DNA of 64,000 bases. Source: Pontixanthobacter aestiaquae. GTDB taxonomy: Bacteria > Pseudomonadota > Alphaproteobacteria > Sphingomonadales > Sphingomonadaceae. Every line of letters starts with the position of its first letter. Within the stretch, counting starts at the first letter, position 1. The notes beneath the pieces were generated by a model, which had not been told where the DNA came from, ran no database searches, and saw nothing but the letters and a program-made list of their open reading frames with translations. Below, one piece after another: positions 17,131-25,917 of this stretch. The stretch lies in the NCBI RefSeq assembly GCF_009827455.1, contig NZ_WTYZ01000001.1, positions 1,497,001 to 1,561,000 of the forward strand, read 5' to 3'. The translations under genes were made by a program, and so were the position numbers.

Positions 17131-17946
17131 TCAGCCGTCCGCTTCCATCTTGTCCATATATCCGGCGGCGACCATCGCGGCGACTTGGTCGAGCAATTGA
17201 TCGGGTGTTCGGCGGATTTCGCCCATCGCTTCCTCCATGCCGCGCGCAACGATGATCTCGCGTTGACCTGCTACGATGGCATCGACCATCGTCTTGGCGG
17301 CTTCGTCTGGCGGGATGCCATTGTCGATGACGTCGTCACTTTTGCCCCGTCTGGTTCCGTCGGCGGAAAGTGCATTGCGCGAGACATTCGTTGCGACTGA
17401 CCCGGGTGCAATCACATGCACATCTATACCGCTGACTGACATTTCTGCGCGCAAAGCGTCGGCATATCCGATCAGGCCAAATTTCGCGGCGCAATAGGCG
17501 GTGCGCATGGGCACACCGACTTTTCCCGCAATGGAGGAGATAAACACCAGCTTGCCCGATCCGCGCTCGGTCATATGCGGCAGCAAGGCTTGCGTGGCGG
17601 CGATCTGAGCAGTCAGATCGATATCGATAATGTCGCGATAGACCTGCATATCGGTCTTGACTGCACGGCTGCGCTGCGAAACGCCCGCATTGGCGACGAA
17701 CACATCGACATTGCCAGTCCACGCAATCGCTTTGCTCGTTGCTTCGGCAAGAGCCGCATCATCGCGGACATCGAATGGCAGGATTAGAGTTTCTGTATCG
17801 AGGCTATCGGCAACTTCTGCCAATCGCTTCTCGTCACGTCCCGAAAGAATGATCTTCGCACCGCGTCCAGCCCATTCCGCTGAGAGCGCTGCACCAATGC
17901 CCGATGATGCACCAGTGATCCATATTATGTTTTCTGAAGCGTTCAT
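17131..17946 (-). CDS. Short-chain dehydrogenase/reductase
   Basis: A 271-residue classical SDR that uses NAD(P)(H). The cofactor loop TGASSGIG (residues 11-18), the NAG motif (VANAGVSQRS) and the catalytic Ser-Tyr-Lys set (ISSIAGKVGVP then YCAAK) are all present. GRDE after the second strand hints at NADP preference through the Arg. The ATG at 17946 overlaps the stop of the pirin gene (ATGA). The substrate is not evident; the place in an operon with a pirin and an epoxide-hydrolase-like enzyme suggests a small-molecule catabolic or detoxification route. Confidence 0.92.
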   Translation of the reverse strand: MNASENIIWITGASSGIGAALSAEWAGRGAKIILSGRDEKRLAEVADSLDTETLILPFDVRDDAALAEATSKAIAWTGNVDVFVANAGVSQRSRAVKTDMQVYRDIIDIDLTAQIAATQALLPHMTERGSGKLVFISSIAGKVGVPMRTAYCAAKFGLIGYADALRAEMSVSGIDVHVIAPGSVATNVSRNALSADGTRRGKSDDVIDNGIPPDEAAKTMVDAIVAGQREIIVARGMEEAMGEIRRTPDQLLDQVAAMVAAGYMDKMEADG

Positions 17947-18824
17947 GGGTAACTCACTGTCTTTGGTTGGGAGGGAAGTTCGATCAATTCTTTGTCGTCG
18001 CCCGGAATGGACGGGAAACGTCCCGCCGACCAATCATCCTTTGCCTGATTAATCCGTTCGCGGCTGGAACTCACGAAATTCCACCAGACGTGCCGCTTTG
18101 TCGAAAACGCCTCGCCTCCAAGCAGCATTATTCGACCGCCTTTGTGCGACCGCAGGGCCATCGCCACACCCGGTTTGAGTACGGCGAGTTCAAACAAACC
18201 CAGCTTGACCCCGTCAAGCATTGCTTCGCCGCCCACCAGCATGACGGCGCGCTCGTCCGCGCGGCAATCGATCGGGACAGAGCCCGATGGTCCTAGAATT
18301 ATTTCGGCGTAGATCGTGTCCGCATGGGTGGTTGTGCCCGCCCGCCGACCCCACAATTCTCCCATAATGACAATGGACTTCGCGGCTTTGTCTTCGATCA
18401 CGGGCAAATCGCTGATCGCCTCGAATGCCGGTGCGATTTCTTCTTTCCCGTCAGGCAAAGCAAGCCACGTCTGCATTCCGTAGATTGCTGCTTCGATGTC
18501 TCGTTCACTTTGCGGGCTTCGTTCCGAATGGACGATCCCTTTGCCAGCAGTCATCAAGTTTACTTGGCCTGGCTTGATTGTTGAAAAGCTGCCAAGAGAG
18601 TCGCGGTGATCAATCGCGCCCTGGAATAGCCAGGTGACGGTGGAAAGGTTGATGTGCGGATGAGGGCGCACGTCCATACCCTTACCGATATCGAGCGAGC
18701 CAGGACCAAACTCATCGACGAAAATGAACGGACCGACCATCGCTCTGGTTTTTGCGGGCAATACTCGCCTTACTTCGAAAGCACCGAGGTCATGCGTTGT
18801 GGGAGTGAGCGTCTGTTCGATCAA
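17943..18824 (-). CDS. Pirin family protein
   Basis: A 293-residue bicupin of the pirin family, metal proteins that include quercetin 2,3-dioxygenases. The N-terminal cupin has GPFIFVDEFGP, then the metal-binding histidines in VRPHPHINLSTVTWLFQG and GIVHSERSP. The C-terminal pirin domain has MALRSHKGGRIMLLGGE and the closing VWWNFVSSSRERI, typical of the family. It overlaps both the BolA and the SDR genes by four bases, so the operon is translationally coupled. Confidence 0.94.
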   Translation of the reverse strand: MIEQTLTPTTHDLGAFEVRRVLPAKTRAMVGPFIFVDEFGPGSLDIGKGMDVRPHPHINLSTVTWLFQGAIDHRDSLGSFSTIKPGQVNLMTAGKGIVHSERSPQSERDIEAAIYGMQTWLALPDGKEEIAPAFEAISDLPVIEDKAAKSIVIMGELWGRRAGTTTHADTIYAEIILGPSGSVPIDCRADERAVMLVGGEAMLDGVKLGLFELAVLKPGVAMALRSHKGGRIMLLGGEAFSTKRHVWWNFVSSSRERINQAKDDWSAGRFPSIPGDDKELIELPSQPKTVSYP

Positions 18825-19093
18825 ACCTTGTCTCCCGGCGCAGATACTGTGAGCGCCAACGCATGAACGCGCTGCCCCGGAATATCGCCGAGCGCAGCAT
18901 TGATCATCCGCTGCCGCTGCAAGCGTGATACGCCGTCAAACGCTGCGCTTTCGATCACAATAGTAAAATGCGATTCCCCGCTACCATCATCGCCCGAGTG
19001 CCCGGAATGCGACGCGCTATCGTTGATGATCTCTAACCTTGTCGGCGCAAATGCCTCGGTCAGAAGGCTTTCCATCTCTGCAGCAACACTCAC
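18821..19093 (-). CDS. BolA family protein
   Basis: A 90-residue BolA-like protein, a class that works with monothiol glutaredoxins in iron-sulphur cluster handling and in transcription control. The FAPTRLEIINDSASHSGH segment carries the conserved His, and HFTIVIESAAFDGVSRLQRQ is the core of the fold. I take the GTG at 19093 because AGGAGAG lies seven bases before it; the open frame to 19135 would add an atypical leader. It heads the four-gene leftward unit and is divergent from a J-domain gene, an arrangement seen in many alphaproteobacteria. Confidence 0.93.
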   Translation of the reverse strand: MSVAAEMESLLTEAFAPTRLEIINDSASHSGHSGDDGSGESHFTIVIESAAFDGVSRLQRQRMINAALGDIPGQRVHALALTVSAPGDKV

Positions 19094-19146
19094 GGGCAGT
19101 CTCTCCTGATTTGCAATTTTCGCGGGCGTCCCCATTCTAGGACGCT

Positions 19147-19734
19147 ATGCGCGGTGACAGGTTCCATGGTCGGTTTGAGAGTGCGGGGCAAGAATGCCGT
19201 GCACATGGTTGCACCGAACCTGGCGAGTTTCGCGCTCCGGGACCGCGCGGGTCGGGATTTGACGGGCCGGGCGAGTATCTGTGGTTTTGCCTGGATCATG
19301 TGCGCGAGTTTAATGCCGGATATGACTGGTTCGAAGGGATGAATGCTGACGAGATTTTCGCCGCGCAATCGCCCTTGGCCGACTGGCGCACCGAGAACCG
19401 CGCATTCCGCGCCGATGCGGGTGTTGATGGCATGCCGCGCTGGGCTGACTTTGACGATCCGCTCGAAGCGATCAGCGGGCGCGCCGCCAGTATCAAGAAA
19501 CGTGCCGCTGGTAGTATGGCCGACTATGGCCGTTTCACACCGCGAGAGCAGGAAGCGCTCACCGAAATGGGCCTAGAGACCGACACCGACCGTGCGGGGC
19601 TGCGCCGCCGCTATTCGCAACTTGTTCGCCAATATCATCCCGACCGCAATGGCGGCGACCGAAGCCACGAGGCACGACTAGGAAGGGTAGTCGAAGCGTA
19701 TCAGCTTTTGCGGAAAAGCGTGGCGTTTAGCTAG
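19147..19734 (+). CDS. J-domain protein (DnaJ-like, C-terminal J domain)
   Basis: A 195-residue protein with the J domain at its C-terminal end (about 135-195): LRRRYSQLVRQYHPDRNGGD contains the HPD tripeptide that stimulates DnaK ATPase. The first ~130 residues hold a small Cys/His-containing segment (CRAHGCTEPGEFRAP then WFCLDHVREFNAGYDWF) that may bind zinc; there is no Gly/Phe linker or class I zinc finger. Such proteins sit next to bolA and cobS in alphaproteobacteria; here cobS is about 2.4 kb downstream. Client protein unknown. It ends abutting the convergent GST gene with no spacer. Confidence 0.9.
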   Translation: MRGDRFHGRFESAGQECRAHGCTEPGEFRAPGPRGSGFDGPGEYLWFCLDHVREFNAGYDWFEGMNADEIFAAQSPLADWRTENRAFRADAGVDGMPRWADFDDPLEAISGRAASIKKRAAGSMADYGRFTPREQEALTEMGLETDTDRAGLRRRYSQLVRQYHPDRNGGDRSHEARLGRVVEAYQLLRKSVAFS

Positions 19735-20364
19735 TCAGCCATTGCTCTCAGCCTCTGCGATCAGAGCCATATCGATGCCTTTTGCTTCTTTGTATTTCGG
19801 CCGTTGGCGCAGGCGTTCGGCGTAGGCTTTGAACACAGGATCGTCGGGCAGGGACTGGAACATCAAGCCCCAATCGACTTGGCTACCGACATAGACATCT
19901 GCCATCGTGAAACGGTCTCCGCAGATAAAATCGCGACCCGATAGCACCGAGATGAGCGTTTCGACCGTCCGTTCATAGGTGCCGAAACCTGCCATAGCCT
20001 CTTTGCCATCTGGAACATCCCAGCCCATCGATTTGGCGATGATCGCTTGCTCCAGCGGTCCGGCAGCAAAGAACATCCAGCGCAGATAGGATGCGCGCTC
20101 CTCGTCGCTGGGGAGCAAATCCGGCGCACTGACCTCGGCGATATAGGCACAAATCGCCGCGGCTTCGGTAATCACATGGGTGTGGTCGCCATGGTGGTGC
20201 ACCAGCGTCGGCACTTTGCCCATCGGGTTGGCATCGAGCAGCCCCTGCGGCTTATTCGTCCAATCAACCAGCTCGGTCTCGTAATCCGCATTTGCCTCAT
20301 GCAGTGCCCAACGCACGATCTGCCCGCGCGACATCGGATTGGTGAAAAATGTGTAATCTGCCAT
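19735..20364 (-). CDS. Glutathione S-transferase family protein
   Basis: A 209-residue cytosolic GST. The N-terminal thioredoxin-like domain opens YTFFTNPMSRGQIVRWALHE and has NPMGKVPTLV followed by a His-rich loop and ITEAAAICAYIAE, the glutathione-binding ES/EA pattern. The C-terminal helical domain has ICGDRFTMADVYVGSQVDWG, the usual N-capping box. The catalytic residue is probably the Ser in SRGQ. The specific substrate cannot be inferred. Its stop codon touches that of the J-domain gene. Confidence 0.93.
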   Translation of the reverse strand: MADYTFFTNPMSRGQIVRWALHEANADYETELVDWTNKPQGLLDANPMGKVPTLVHHHGDHTHVITEAAAICAYIAEVSAPDLLPSDEERASYLRWMFFAAGPLEQAIIAKSMGWDVPDGKEAMAGFGTYERTVETLISVLSGRDFICGDRFTMADVYVGSQVDWGLMFQSLPDDPVFKAYAERLRQRPKYKEAKGIDMALIAEAESNG

Positions 20365-20412
20365 AGTTCGTCTCTCATCTGGTCCAGGGTGCAGGATGCT
20401 CCATGAATGTGG

Positions 20413-21255
20413 CTATTGTTTGAAGGCCCACCTCAGCGTTCGCCCGACGGTATGCGTGGCGATTTTTGTTGGGAGCAGGGACAGGCCGGGCTGTTTGAGC
20501 CCCAGCATCGGGCGCGCAAAAGATGGCAGTAGGTCGACCGCAGCAGTCCCGAGGATAGTTTGAACGCCGGGCGGTGTTCCTTTCGGTCGTTGGTTGAGCA
20601 CAAGATCGGCCACTGCACGTGCTTCAGCGGAGCTCTTGAGTTGATCACGAAATTCGTTGAACAGCGCTTCCGCGTCAGCCTTGGTTTCAGGCACAGGATC
20701 GGCGCCCAACTTCCGTGCAATTACTGCAAATTGCCGGAAATACTCATCCTGATCGGCGGAAGGCATCGCCGGATTTACATAGTGCAGATAGGCTTCCAGA
20801 AAACTAAGCGCTTCAGCCACATGAACCCACGCAAGGGTGCGTGGATCCTGCGCCGAATAGGCAGTGCCACCTGGCAATTTGCCACCGACTTGGGCGTGAA
20901 TACGATTTACGCGCCCGATGATTTTGTCAGCCTCATCCCGGTGGCCGAAAGTCGTAATAGCAATAAAACGGGCGGTGCGCCGCAGACGCCCATGCATATC
21001 TTCGCGAAAATTCGAATGATCGAGCACGCCCTGCAGCGCAGGCGGGTGCAGCATCTGCAACAGCAGGCTGCGAATGCCGCCGACCATCATCGATACCGCA
21101 TCCGCATGCACCAAGCGGATTGGCGAGTCCTTCACGAAAAAAGCATCGTCTGATGGCGGAACTGGCTGTTGCCCCTTCTCGACGTCGTTGAACACCGCAC
21201 GGACGCGGCCAACCAAACGGCTGCGGAGGAATTCGGATGGGCTCGGGCGGGACAC
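20413..21255 (-). CDS. Oxygenase MpaB family protein (DUF2236)
   Basis: A 280-residue DUF2236 protein; the family includes latex-clearing protein and the mycophenolic acid oxygenase MpaB, which use a b-type haem. The core is visible: LLLQMLHPPALQGVLDHSNF followed by REDMHGRLRRTARFIAITTFG, then INRIHAQVGG and LAWVHVAEALSFLEAY. The conserved histidines there are candidate haem or metal ligands. No signal peptide. It is transcribed alone and divergent from the cupin gene. The substrate is unknown. Confidence 0.88.
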   Translation of the reverse strand: MSRPSPSEFLRSRLVGRVRAVFNDVEKGQQPVPPSDDAFFVKDSPIRLVHADAVSMMVGGIRSLLLQMLHPPALQGVLDHSNFREDMHGRLRRTARFIAITTFGHRDEADKIIGRVNRIHAQVGGKLPGGTAYSAQDPRTLAWVHVAEALSFLEAYLHYVNPAMPSADQDEYFRQFAVIARKLGADPVPETKADAEALFNEFRDQLKSSAEARAVADLVLNQRPKGTPPGVQTILGTAAVDLLPSFARPMLGLKQPGLSLLPTKIATHTVGRTLRWAFKQ

Positions 21256-21346
21256 CTGACCAATATGGGGTACTAACCAAAATCTACCAAGTTGAATTCA
21301 TGAGTCCCAGGCGCCAATTCGGGTTGAAGGGCAAAGGAGCCATTTG

Positions 21347-22018
21347 ATGAAGATCAATGCCGATTTCGACAAACGAGTGGTCGTCCACAGCGATCAGATC
21401 GATTGGGTGCCGTCCCCTATGGCGGGCGTCGATCGCCGGATGCTCGACCGGATCGGCGGGGAGGTGGCGCGGGCCACTTCCATCGTCCGTTACACGCCGG
21501 GCAGCAGTTTTCCCGAACACACACATGACGGCGGTGAAGAATTCATCGTGCTGGAAGGCGTGTTTCAGGACGAGCATGGCGACTATCCTGTGGGAACCTA
21601 TGTCCGCAATCCGCCGAGCACACATCATGTGCCGAGATCGGAACCGGGCTGCACAATCTTCGTGAAACTATGGCAGTTTGATCCCGATGGCCGGAACCAG
21701 TTTTCGCTCGATTTGGACGCCGAGAACCTTGCGCCAGTCGAAGGGCAGAAAGGTATATCGGCATCGACTATCCATCAGGATGAGAGCGAGGCGGTGTTCG
21801 TGGAGAAATGGGCGTTTGATGCGCAGCGATCGTTCGATGCTCCGGGCGGTGCGGAATTGCTCGTGTTGGACGGGCTAGTGATCGTCGATTGCGAGGAACT
21901 GGGCAAGCATAGTTGGCTGCGAATCCCGCCCGGCGATATGCTCGATGCCCAAGCCGGAAAAAATGGTGCGAAGGTGTGGATCAAGACCGGCCACCTGACT
22001 GACGTTACGGCACCCTAA
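21347..22018 (+). CDS. ChrR-like cupin domain protein
   Basis: A 223-residue cupin of the ChrR type. The motif [20 protein letters not shown] (HxH...E) is a complete metal-binding cupin 1, and [20 protein letters not shown] completes motif 2. A weaker second cupin half follows ([18 protein letters not shown]). ChrR proper is the zinc anti-sigma factor of RpoE in phototrophs, but the N-terminal zinc-binding anti-sigma domain is absent, so this is an enzyme or sensor rather than a classical anti-sigma factor. AAAGGAG lies seven bases before the ATG; a TTG one codon earlier is also in frame. Confidence 0.88.
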   Translation: MKINADFDKRVVVHSDQIDWVPSPMAGVDRRMLDRIGGEVARATSIVRYTPGSSFPEHTHDGGEEFIVLEGVFQDEHGDYPVGTYVRNPPSTHHVPRSEPGCTIFVKLWQFDPDGRNQFSLDLDAENLAPVEGQKGISASTIHQDESEAVFVEKWAFDAQRSFDAPGGAELLVLDGLVIVDCEELGKHSWLRIPPGDMLDAQAGKNGAKVWIKTGHLTDVTAP

Positions 22019-22111
22019 TTCTGCGGCTGAATCACCTGCAAGAATTCCTGCGTGCAACTGCGCTTTCCGCGCTTGCAGGGACCCCGATGCGCGTCTAGGC
22101 GTTCACGCAAT

Positions 22112-23095
22112 ATGACAGACAAGACCTTCGACCCGACCTCCAAGACATCACTCGCCGCGCCTGACACAAACGTCGATGTGCGCGACACATTCGGTGTCGA
22201 CATCGATTGGCAAGTGCCCGCTTTCAGCGAAGCGGATGAGCGCGTGCCTGATCTCGATCCCAACTACGTTTTCGATGCGGACACGACATTGGCGATCCTG
22301 GCAGGCTTTGCGCATAACCGCCGGGTGATGGTGCAGGGCTATCACGGCACGGGTAAAAGTACGCATATCGAGCAAGTCGCTGCGCGGCTGAAATGGCCAT
22401 GTATCCGTATCAACCTCGACGCGCATATCAGCCGGATCGATCTGGTCGGGCGTGACGCGATTGTGCTGCGCGATGGTTTGCAAGTCACCGAATTCCGCGA
22501 AGGCTTGCTGCCTTGGGCGCTCCAACATCCCGTTGCTCTTGTATTCGACGAATATGACGCAGGCCGCCCTGATGTGATGTTCGTGATCCAGCGCGTTCTG
22601 GAAGCGGAAGGCAAGCTGACCCTGCTTGACCAAAACCGCGTAATCCGTCCCGATGCGGGCTTCCGCCTGTTCGCGACAGCCAACACGGTCGGTCTGGGGG
22701 ACACCAGCGGCCTCTATCATGGTACGCAAGCGATCAACCAAGGCCAGATGGACCGTTGGAATATCGTAACCGCGCTGAACTATCTGCCAGCAGAGGTTGA
22801 GCAGGATATCGTCACGGCTAAAAATCCCAAGGGCGATCCGAAGCAGATTGCCGACATGATCAAGGTCGCGGATTTGACGCGCCAAGGCTTTATGAACGGC
22901 GATATCTCGACCGTGATGAGCCCGCGTACAGTTATCACCTGGGCGCAAAACGCCGCGATTTTCAACGATGTCGGTTTCGCCTTCCGCCTCAGCTTCCTCA
23001 ACAAATGTGACGAGGCAGAACGGATGCTGGTCGCTGAATATTACCAGCGCGTGTTTGGTACGGAATTGCCTGAGAGCGTTGTCGGGTCGGCTTAA
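22112..23095 (+). CDS. cobS: CobS-type AAA+ cobaltochelatase ATPase subunit
   Basis: A 327-residue AAA+ ATPase of the CobS type, the motor of the CobNST cobaltochelatase in aerobic B12 synthesis. The conserved opening [18 protein letters not shown], the Walker [10 protein letters not shown], Walker [19 protein letters not shown], and the sensor region [20 protein letters not shown] all match. The ATG at 22112 is chosen because the 20 residues upstream in frame look non-coding. CobT, its usual neighbour and partner, is not next to it; a leftward unrelated gene follows. CobS-like proteins also exist without a B12 pathway, so its role is not certain. Confidence 0.93.
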   Translation: MTDKTFDPTSKTSLAAPDTNVDVRDTFGVDIDWQVPAFSEADERVPDLDPNYVFDADTTLAILAGFAHNRRVMVQGYHGTGKSTHIEQVAARLKWPCIRINLDAHISRIDLVGRDAIVLRDGLQVTEFREGLLPWALQHPVALVFDEYDAGRPDVMFVIQRVLEAEGKLTLLDQNRVIRPDAGFRLFATANTVGLGDTSGLYHGTQAINQGQMDRWNIVTALNYLPAEVEQDIVTAKNPKGDPKQIADMIKVADLTRQGFMNGDISTVMSPRTVITWAQNAAIFNDVGFAFRLSFLNKCDEAERMLVAEYYQRVFGTELPESVVGSA

Positions 23096-23134
23096 CCCAA
23101 TCGATCCGGCTCAGTTATTCTTGTGTAGCACAGT

Positions 23135-23809
23135 CTAGCAGCCGGGCCCTTTCTCGTGCGCCGCAGCAAGCGCTTGATGCGCGGTGGTAGCCGCCTGCCA
23201 TGCTGCCATCCGTCCGTTTTCTGGCATAATCAGCATGGCGACCGGCTCAGGGTTTTTCAGCTTTTCGAAAGACGGGAAGAGGAACAAGCCCAGCATGCCT
23301 TTTCCTTTGACCTGCTTTTCCAGCTTTGCCGGCGCGTCTTGGCTTTCAAATGTCGCTGAGCCGCCAAAAACCCCGAACGAGTAACGGCTAAGTGCTCGCC
23401 ATCCTGTCGTAACCTCCAAGTCTACATTCCCTCCCTGTGACGCAATGCCCACGCGGTATTTGTGGGCTTCGCTGTCAAATAGCGGAAAATTGCGCCCCTG
23501 TGCGCGCACGGTCAGACCGGCAGGGAAGTATCTGATATTGATGAAGGCGCGTTCCGCCGCTTCACCGGTTTTCGCGATCTTCGTGAGCTCGATCTCAGGA
23601 GTTTTCTGCGCTGGTAGCTCGGTAAGCTCGACATCCGGGCCAAGGTTCCATTCGCCTTGCTTGTAATAGATACGGGTGCGCTCTGCGGTGGCGTTCCATT
23701 CCCACTCGCCGATTTTGCCAGAGGGGCAGGGCGGCAGTTCCTGCGCGCTGACGGGTTGGGTCAGCACGAATGCCGCTGCGATTATTGTGGCCGCGGTAGA
23801 GTACGTCAT
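23135..23809 (-). CDS. Exported protein of unknown function
   Basis: A 224-residue protein with a clear signal peptide from the ATG at 23809 (MTYSTAATIIAAAFVLTQ, cleavage after VSA). The mature part has two Cys-containing ends (PPCPSG near the start, GPGC at the C-terminus) that could pair, and a middle rich in beta-strand-like stretches (RAFINIRYFPAGLTVRAQGR). I recognise no domain. It is the last of three leftward genes encoding exported proteins, 48 bases after the Sel1-repeat gene, so a shared role in the envelope is likely. Confidence 0.75.
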   Translation of the reverse strand: MTYSTAATIIAAAFVLTQPVSAQELPPCPSGKIGEWEWNATAERTRIYYKQGEWNLGPDVELTELPAQKTPEIELTKIAKTGEAAERAFINIRYFPAGLTVRAQGRNFPLFDSEAHKYRVGIASQGGNVDLEVTTGWRALSRYSFGVFGGSATFESQDAPAKLEKQVKGKGMLGLFLFPSFEKLKNPEPVAMLIMPENGRMAAWQAATTAHQALAAAHEKGPGC

Positions 23810-23857
23810 AATGGACTCGTGAGAAGGCAGAAGTTGAAAAACTCGCAATTATGTAAT

Positions 23858-25207
23858 TCACTGGTCGGGTTTGACGTCGGGCAATTTCCCACGGCGCCTC
23901 AGGTCATCTGCGAACGACTTGCCACGCGCATATCCATTGGTGGCCGACAAATCGAACCATTTCAAAGCCTGCTCGTATGACCGCTCTGTTCCCAATCCGA
24001 AAACGTAGTTCAGGCCAAGGTTAAACTGGCATTTCGCGTTATCCAGCGCTGCGCATTCCTGAAGCAGTGCGAAACCCTTTGGCACATTTTTCGCTGTGTC
24101 CTTGGCATATAAGTGCGCCTTGGCGACTTCGTTTAGACCGTCGCCGTGTTTGGCTTTACGATAATGTTCTTCAGCTTTCGTTAGATCCTTGGGAATGCTT
24201 GCGCTTCGTCGACCGGAAAAATATGCGTCCCCCAAAGCGATAAAGGCTTGGGCGCGATTGCTTTCGTCCAGAAACTTCATCGTTGGTGCTTTTTTGAGCC
24301 AATAGGCAGCTTTCGCCAGTTGTTCATTATCGGGCATTCCCCGGGTAAACGCACCGACGGACTTAACTGCCGCTTCGCCTATTCCGCCTTTGGCCGCTCT
24401 TTCCCAATATTCCCAATTGCGCTGACCGTTTCGTTCAATATCGCCAATATTGGTGGCGTTGCGCAGGCCGAAAGTCTGGTCCCCGTAATAAACGTTGCCG
24501 ACAATATATTGTGAATGCGCATCGCCTTGATCTGCGTGGGCTTTGATTTTTGCGAAGGCTCTCGCGTTACCGAATGCGGCGAGTTGCCTATACCAATCGA
24601 CTTCCTGCTCGAAGCTACCGCCGTGACCGTCATCGAGCAGATCGACGAGATAAATCAGCGTAAATTTGTCAGAATTGGCTGTCTGCGATTTCTTGTAGTG
24701 CTCGACCGCCTTTTTGGGGGATTTGGCAACGCCCATCCCTTCTTCATATAAGAATGCCATGGTCAGGTGAGCATCTGCGATGTTGGCATTCGAGGCAGTT
24801 TTCGCCGCGATCACCGACCGGGTCAGTTCGATACCCTTGGCGATATTTTGTTTAGTCCCGCTTCCCTCGAGATAGGCTTCCGCTACCATCAGACGCGCGC
24901 CCAAGTGACCCTGTTTTTCAGCTTTCTCAGCATAAGAGAAAAGACGCTCCGGTGATTCCGGCATTCCGCCTTTGCCCAGCAAATGAAGATAGGCGATCCG
25001 ATATTGCGCTTCGGCATTACCGGCATCGGCAAGCGGTTTCAGGATGGCCGCAGCCTCGTCATATTTGAATGTATCGTAGGCCTCGATACCTTCGGCCAAC
25101 GCGTCTGCTTCCGTTTCCGCATGGGCTGGAGCAGCAGAAAGCGCCGTTAAGCCCAGCGAAACGGCAACGATACCTGCCATTATGGTTTGCGTAATGTGTT
25201 TCATCAT
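23858..25207 (-). CDS. Exported Sel1-like repeat protein
   Basis: A 449-residue periplasmic protein with a signal peptide (ITQTIMAGIVAVSLGLTALS, cleavage after AHA) and a string of Sel1-like TPR repeats. Examples are NAEAQYRIAYLHLLGKGG, ADAHLTMAFLYEEGMGVA with KSPKKAVEHYKKS, HSQYIVGNVYYG, and CQFNLGLNYVFGLGTERS with YEQALKWFDLSA at the end. Sel1 repeats form solenoids that bind other proteins, as in HcpA-type and ExoR-type regulators. The central repeats are degenerate. It sits between two other exported unknowns: its start is one base from the stop of the upstream gene. Confidence 0.9.
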   Translation of the reverse strand: MMKHITQTIMAGIVAVSLGLTALSAAPAHAETEADALAEGIEAYDTFKYDEAAAILKPLADAGNAEAQYRIAYLHLLGKGGMPESPERLFSYAEKAEKQGHLGARLMVAEAYLEGSGTKQNIAKGIELTRSVIAAKTASNANIADAHLTMAFLYEEGMGVAKSPKKAVEHYKKSQTANSDKFTLIYLVDLLDDGHGGSFEQEVDWYRQLAAFGNARAFAKIKAHADQGDAHSQYIVGNVYYGDQTFGLRNATNIGDIERNGQRNWEYWERAAKGGIGEAAVKSVGAFTRGMPDNEQLAKAAYWLKKAPTMKFLDESNRAQAFIALGDAYFSGRRSASIPKDLTKAEEHYRKAKHGDGLNEVAKAHLYAKDTAKNVPKGFALLQECAALDNAKCQFNLGLNYVFGLGTERSYEQALKWFDLSATNGYARGKSFADDLRRRGKLPDVKPDQ

Positions 25208-25208
25208 T

Positions 25209-25769
25209 TCAAACTCCGCTCAGTTTGCGCAGCCGCAAGGTATAGCAACCCGGCGCGGTGGGTTTGCCCACCATCTCCCCATCGACAATGGTTGCTTCCA
25301 TCGCGGATGCTCCGAAGCGTTCGGGTTTTTCGATCCATTCGCCCGGTTTGAGTTCGATCTGGTACGCGGGTGCATTCGCTATCTCGGCAAGCCCGCTAAC
25401 TTTGAACGAACCGGCCTTCGCGTCCGGGTTTGCCGCGGTGGGAAAGAAGTTCAATACGCCGTCAATCGAACGTAGGCTGGCTAGCCGAAACGCACGCGCA
25501 TCATTGCAGGGGCCAGCACCGGAGCGGCATTGCCCGGGCAGCGCGTCTTCGGGAGCGGGCCCGGCATCGTTGATTGTTAATGTCATCCCGACTTCACCGA
25601 AACCGCAAATGAAAGTGCCCGCGTAATGGCCGGTAATCTCGTTTATCGGGTGTTGATCGGTCGCTGCGTCTTGCGCTGTAGCAGCGCTTGTCAGGGCAAG
25701 GCCGATAGCGCCGCAGCTAGCCAGTAGCCCTATCGCCAGCGATGCGGCTTTGAGCGAACGATATTCCAT
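25209..25769 (-). CDS. Exported protein of unknown function
   Basis: A 186-residue protein with a signal peptide (KAASLAIGLLASCGAIGLAL, cleavage near ATAQ). The mature part contains four spaced cysteines (FICGFGE, GQCRSGAGPCND, GCYTLRL) that suggest disulphides in the periplasm. No known domain is seen; HYAGTFICGFGEVGMTLTIN and the C-terminal APGCYTLRLRKL resemble beta strands of a small barrel. It is the first gene of the exported three-gene unit, and its ATG faces the penicillin-binding protein gene across a 148-base divergent region. Confidence 0.75.
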   Translation of the reverse strand: MEYRSLKAASLAIGLLASCGAIGLALTSAATAQDAATDQHPINEITGHYAGTFICGFGEVGMTLTINDAGPAPEDALPGQCRSGAGPCNDARAFRLASLRSIDGVLNFFPTAANPDAKAGSFKVSGLAEIANAPAYQIELKPGEWIEKPERFGASAMEATIVDGEMVGKPTAPGCYTLRLRKLSGV

Positions 25770-25917
25770 GTGATGCCCTCCAGCAAATCTCGACTAGGTC
25801 GAGGATAGATAGCAAACTGCTCGGAACCTTGTAAAATCACGACATTCACTTTGCGCACGAAGCTGCAGTGACGAATCCTCTCGCCAAGGCTGTGTTGTTT
25901 ATGTAATACAGTCGCCG

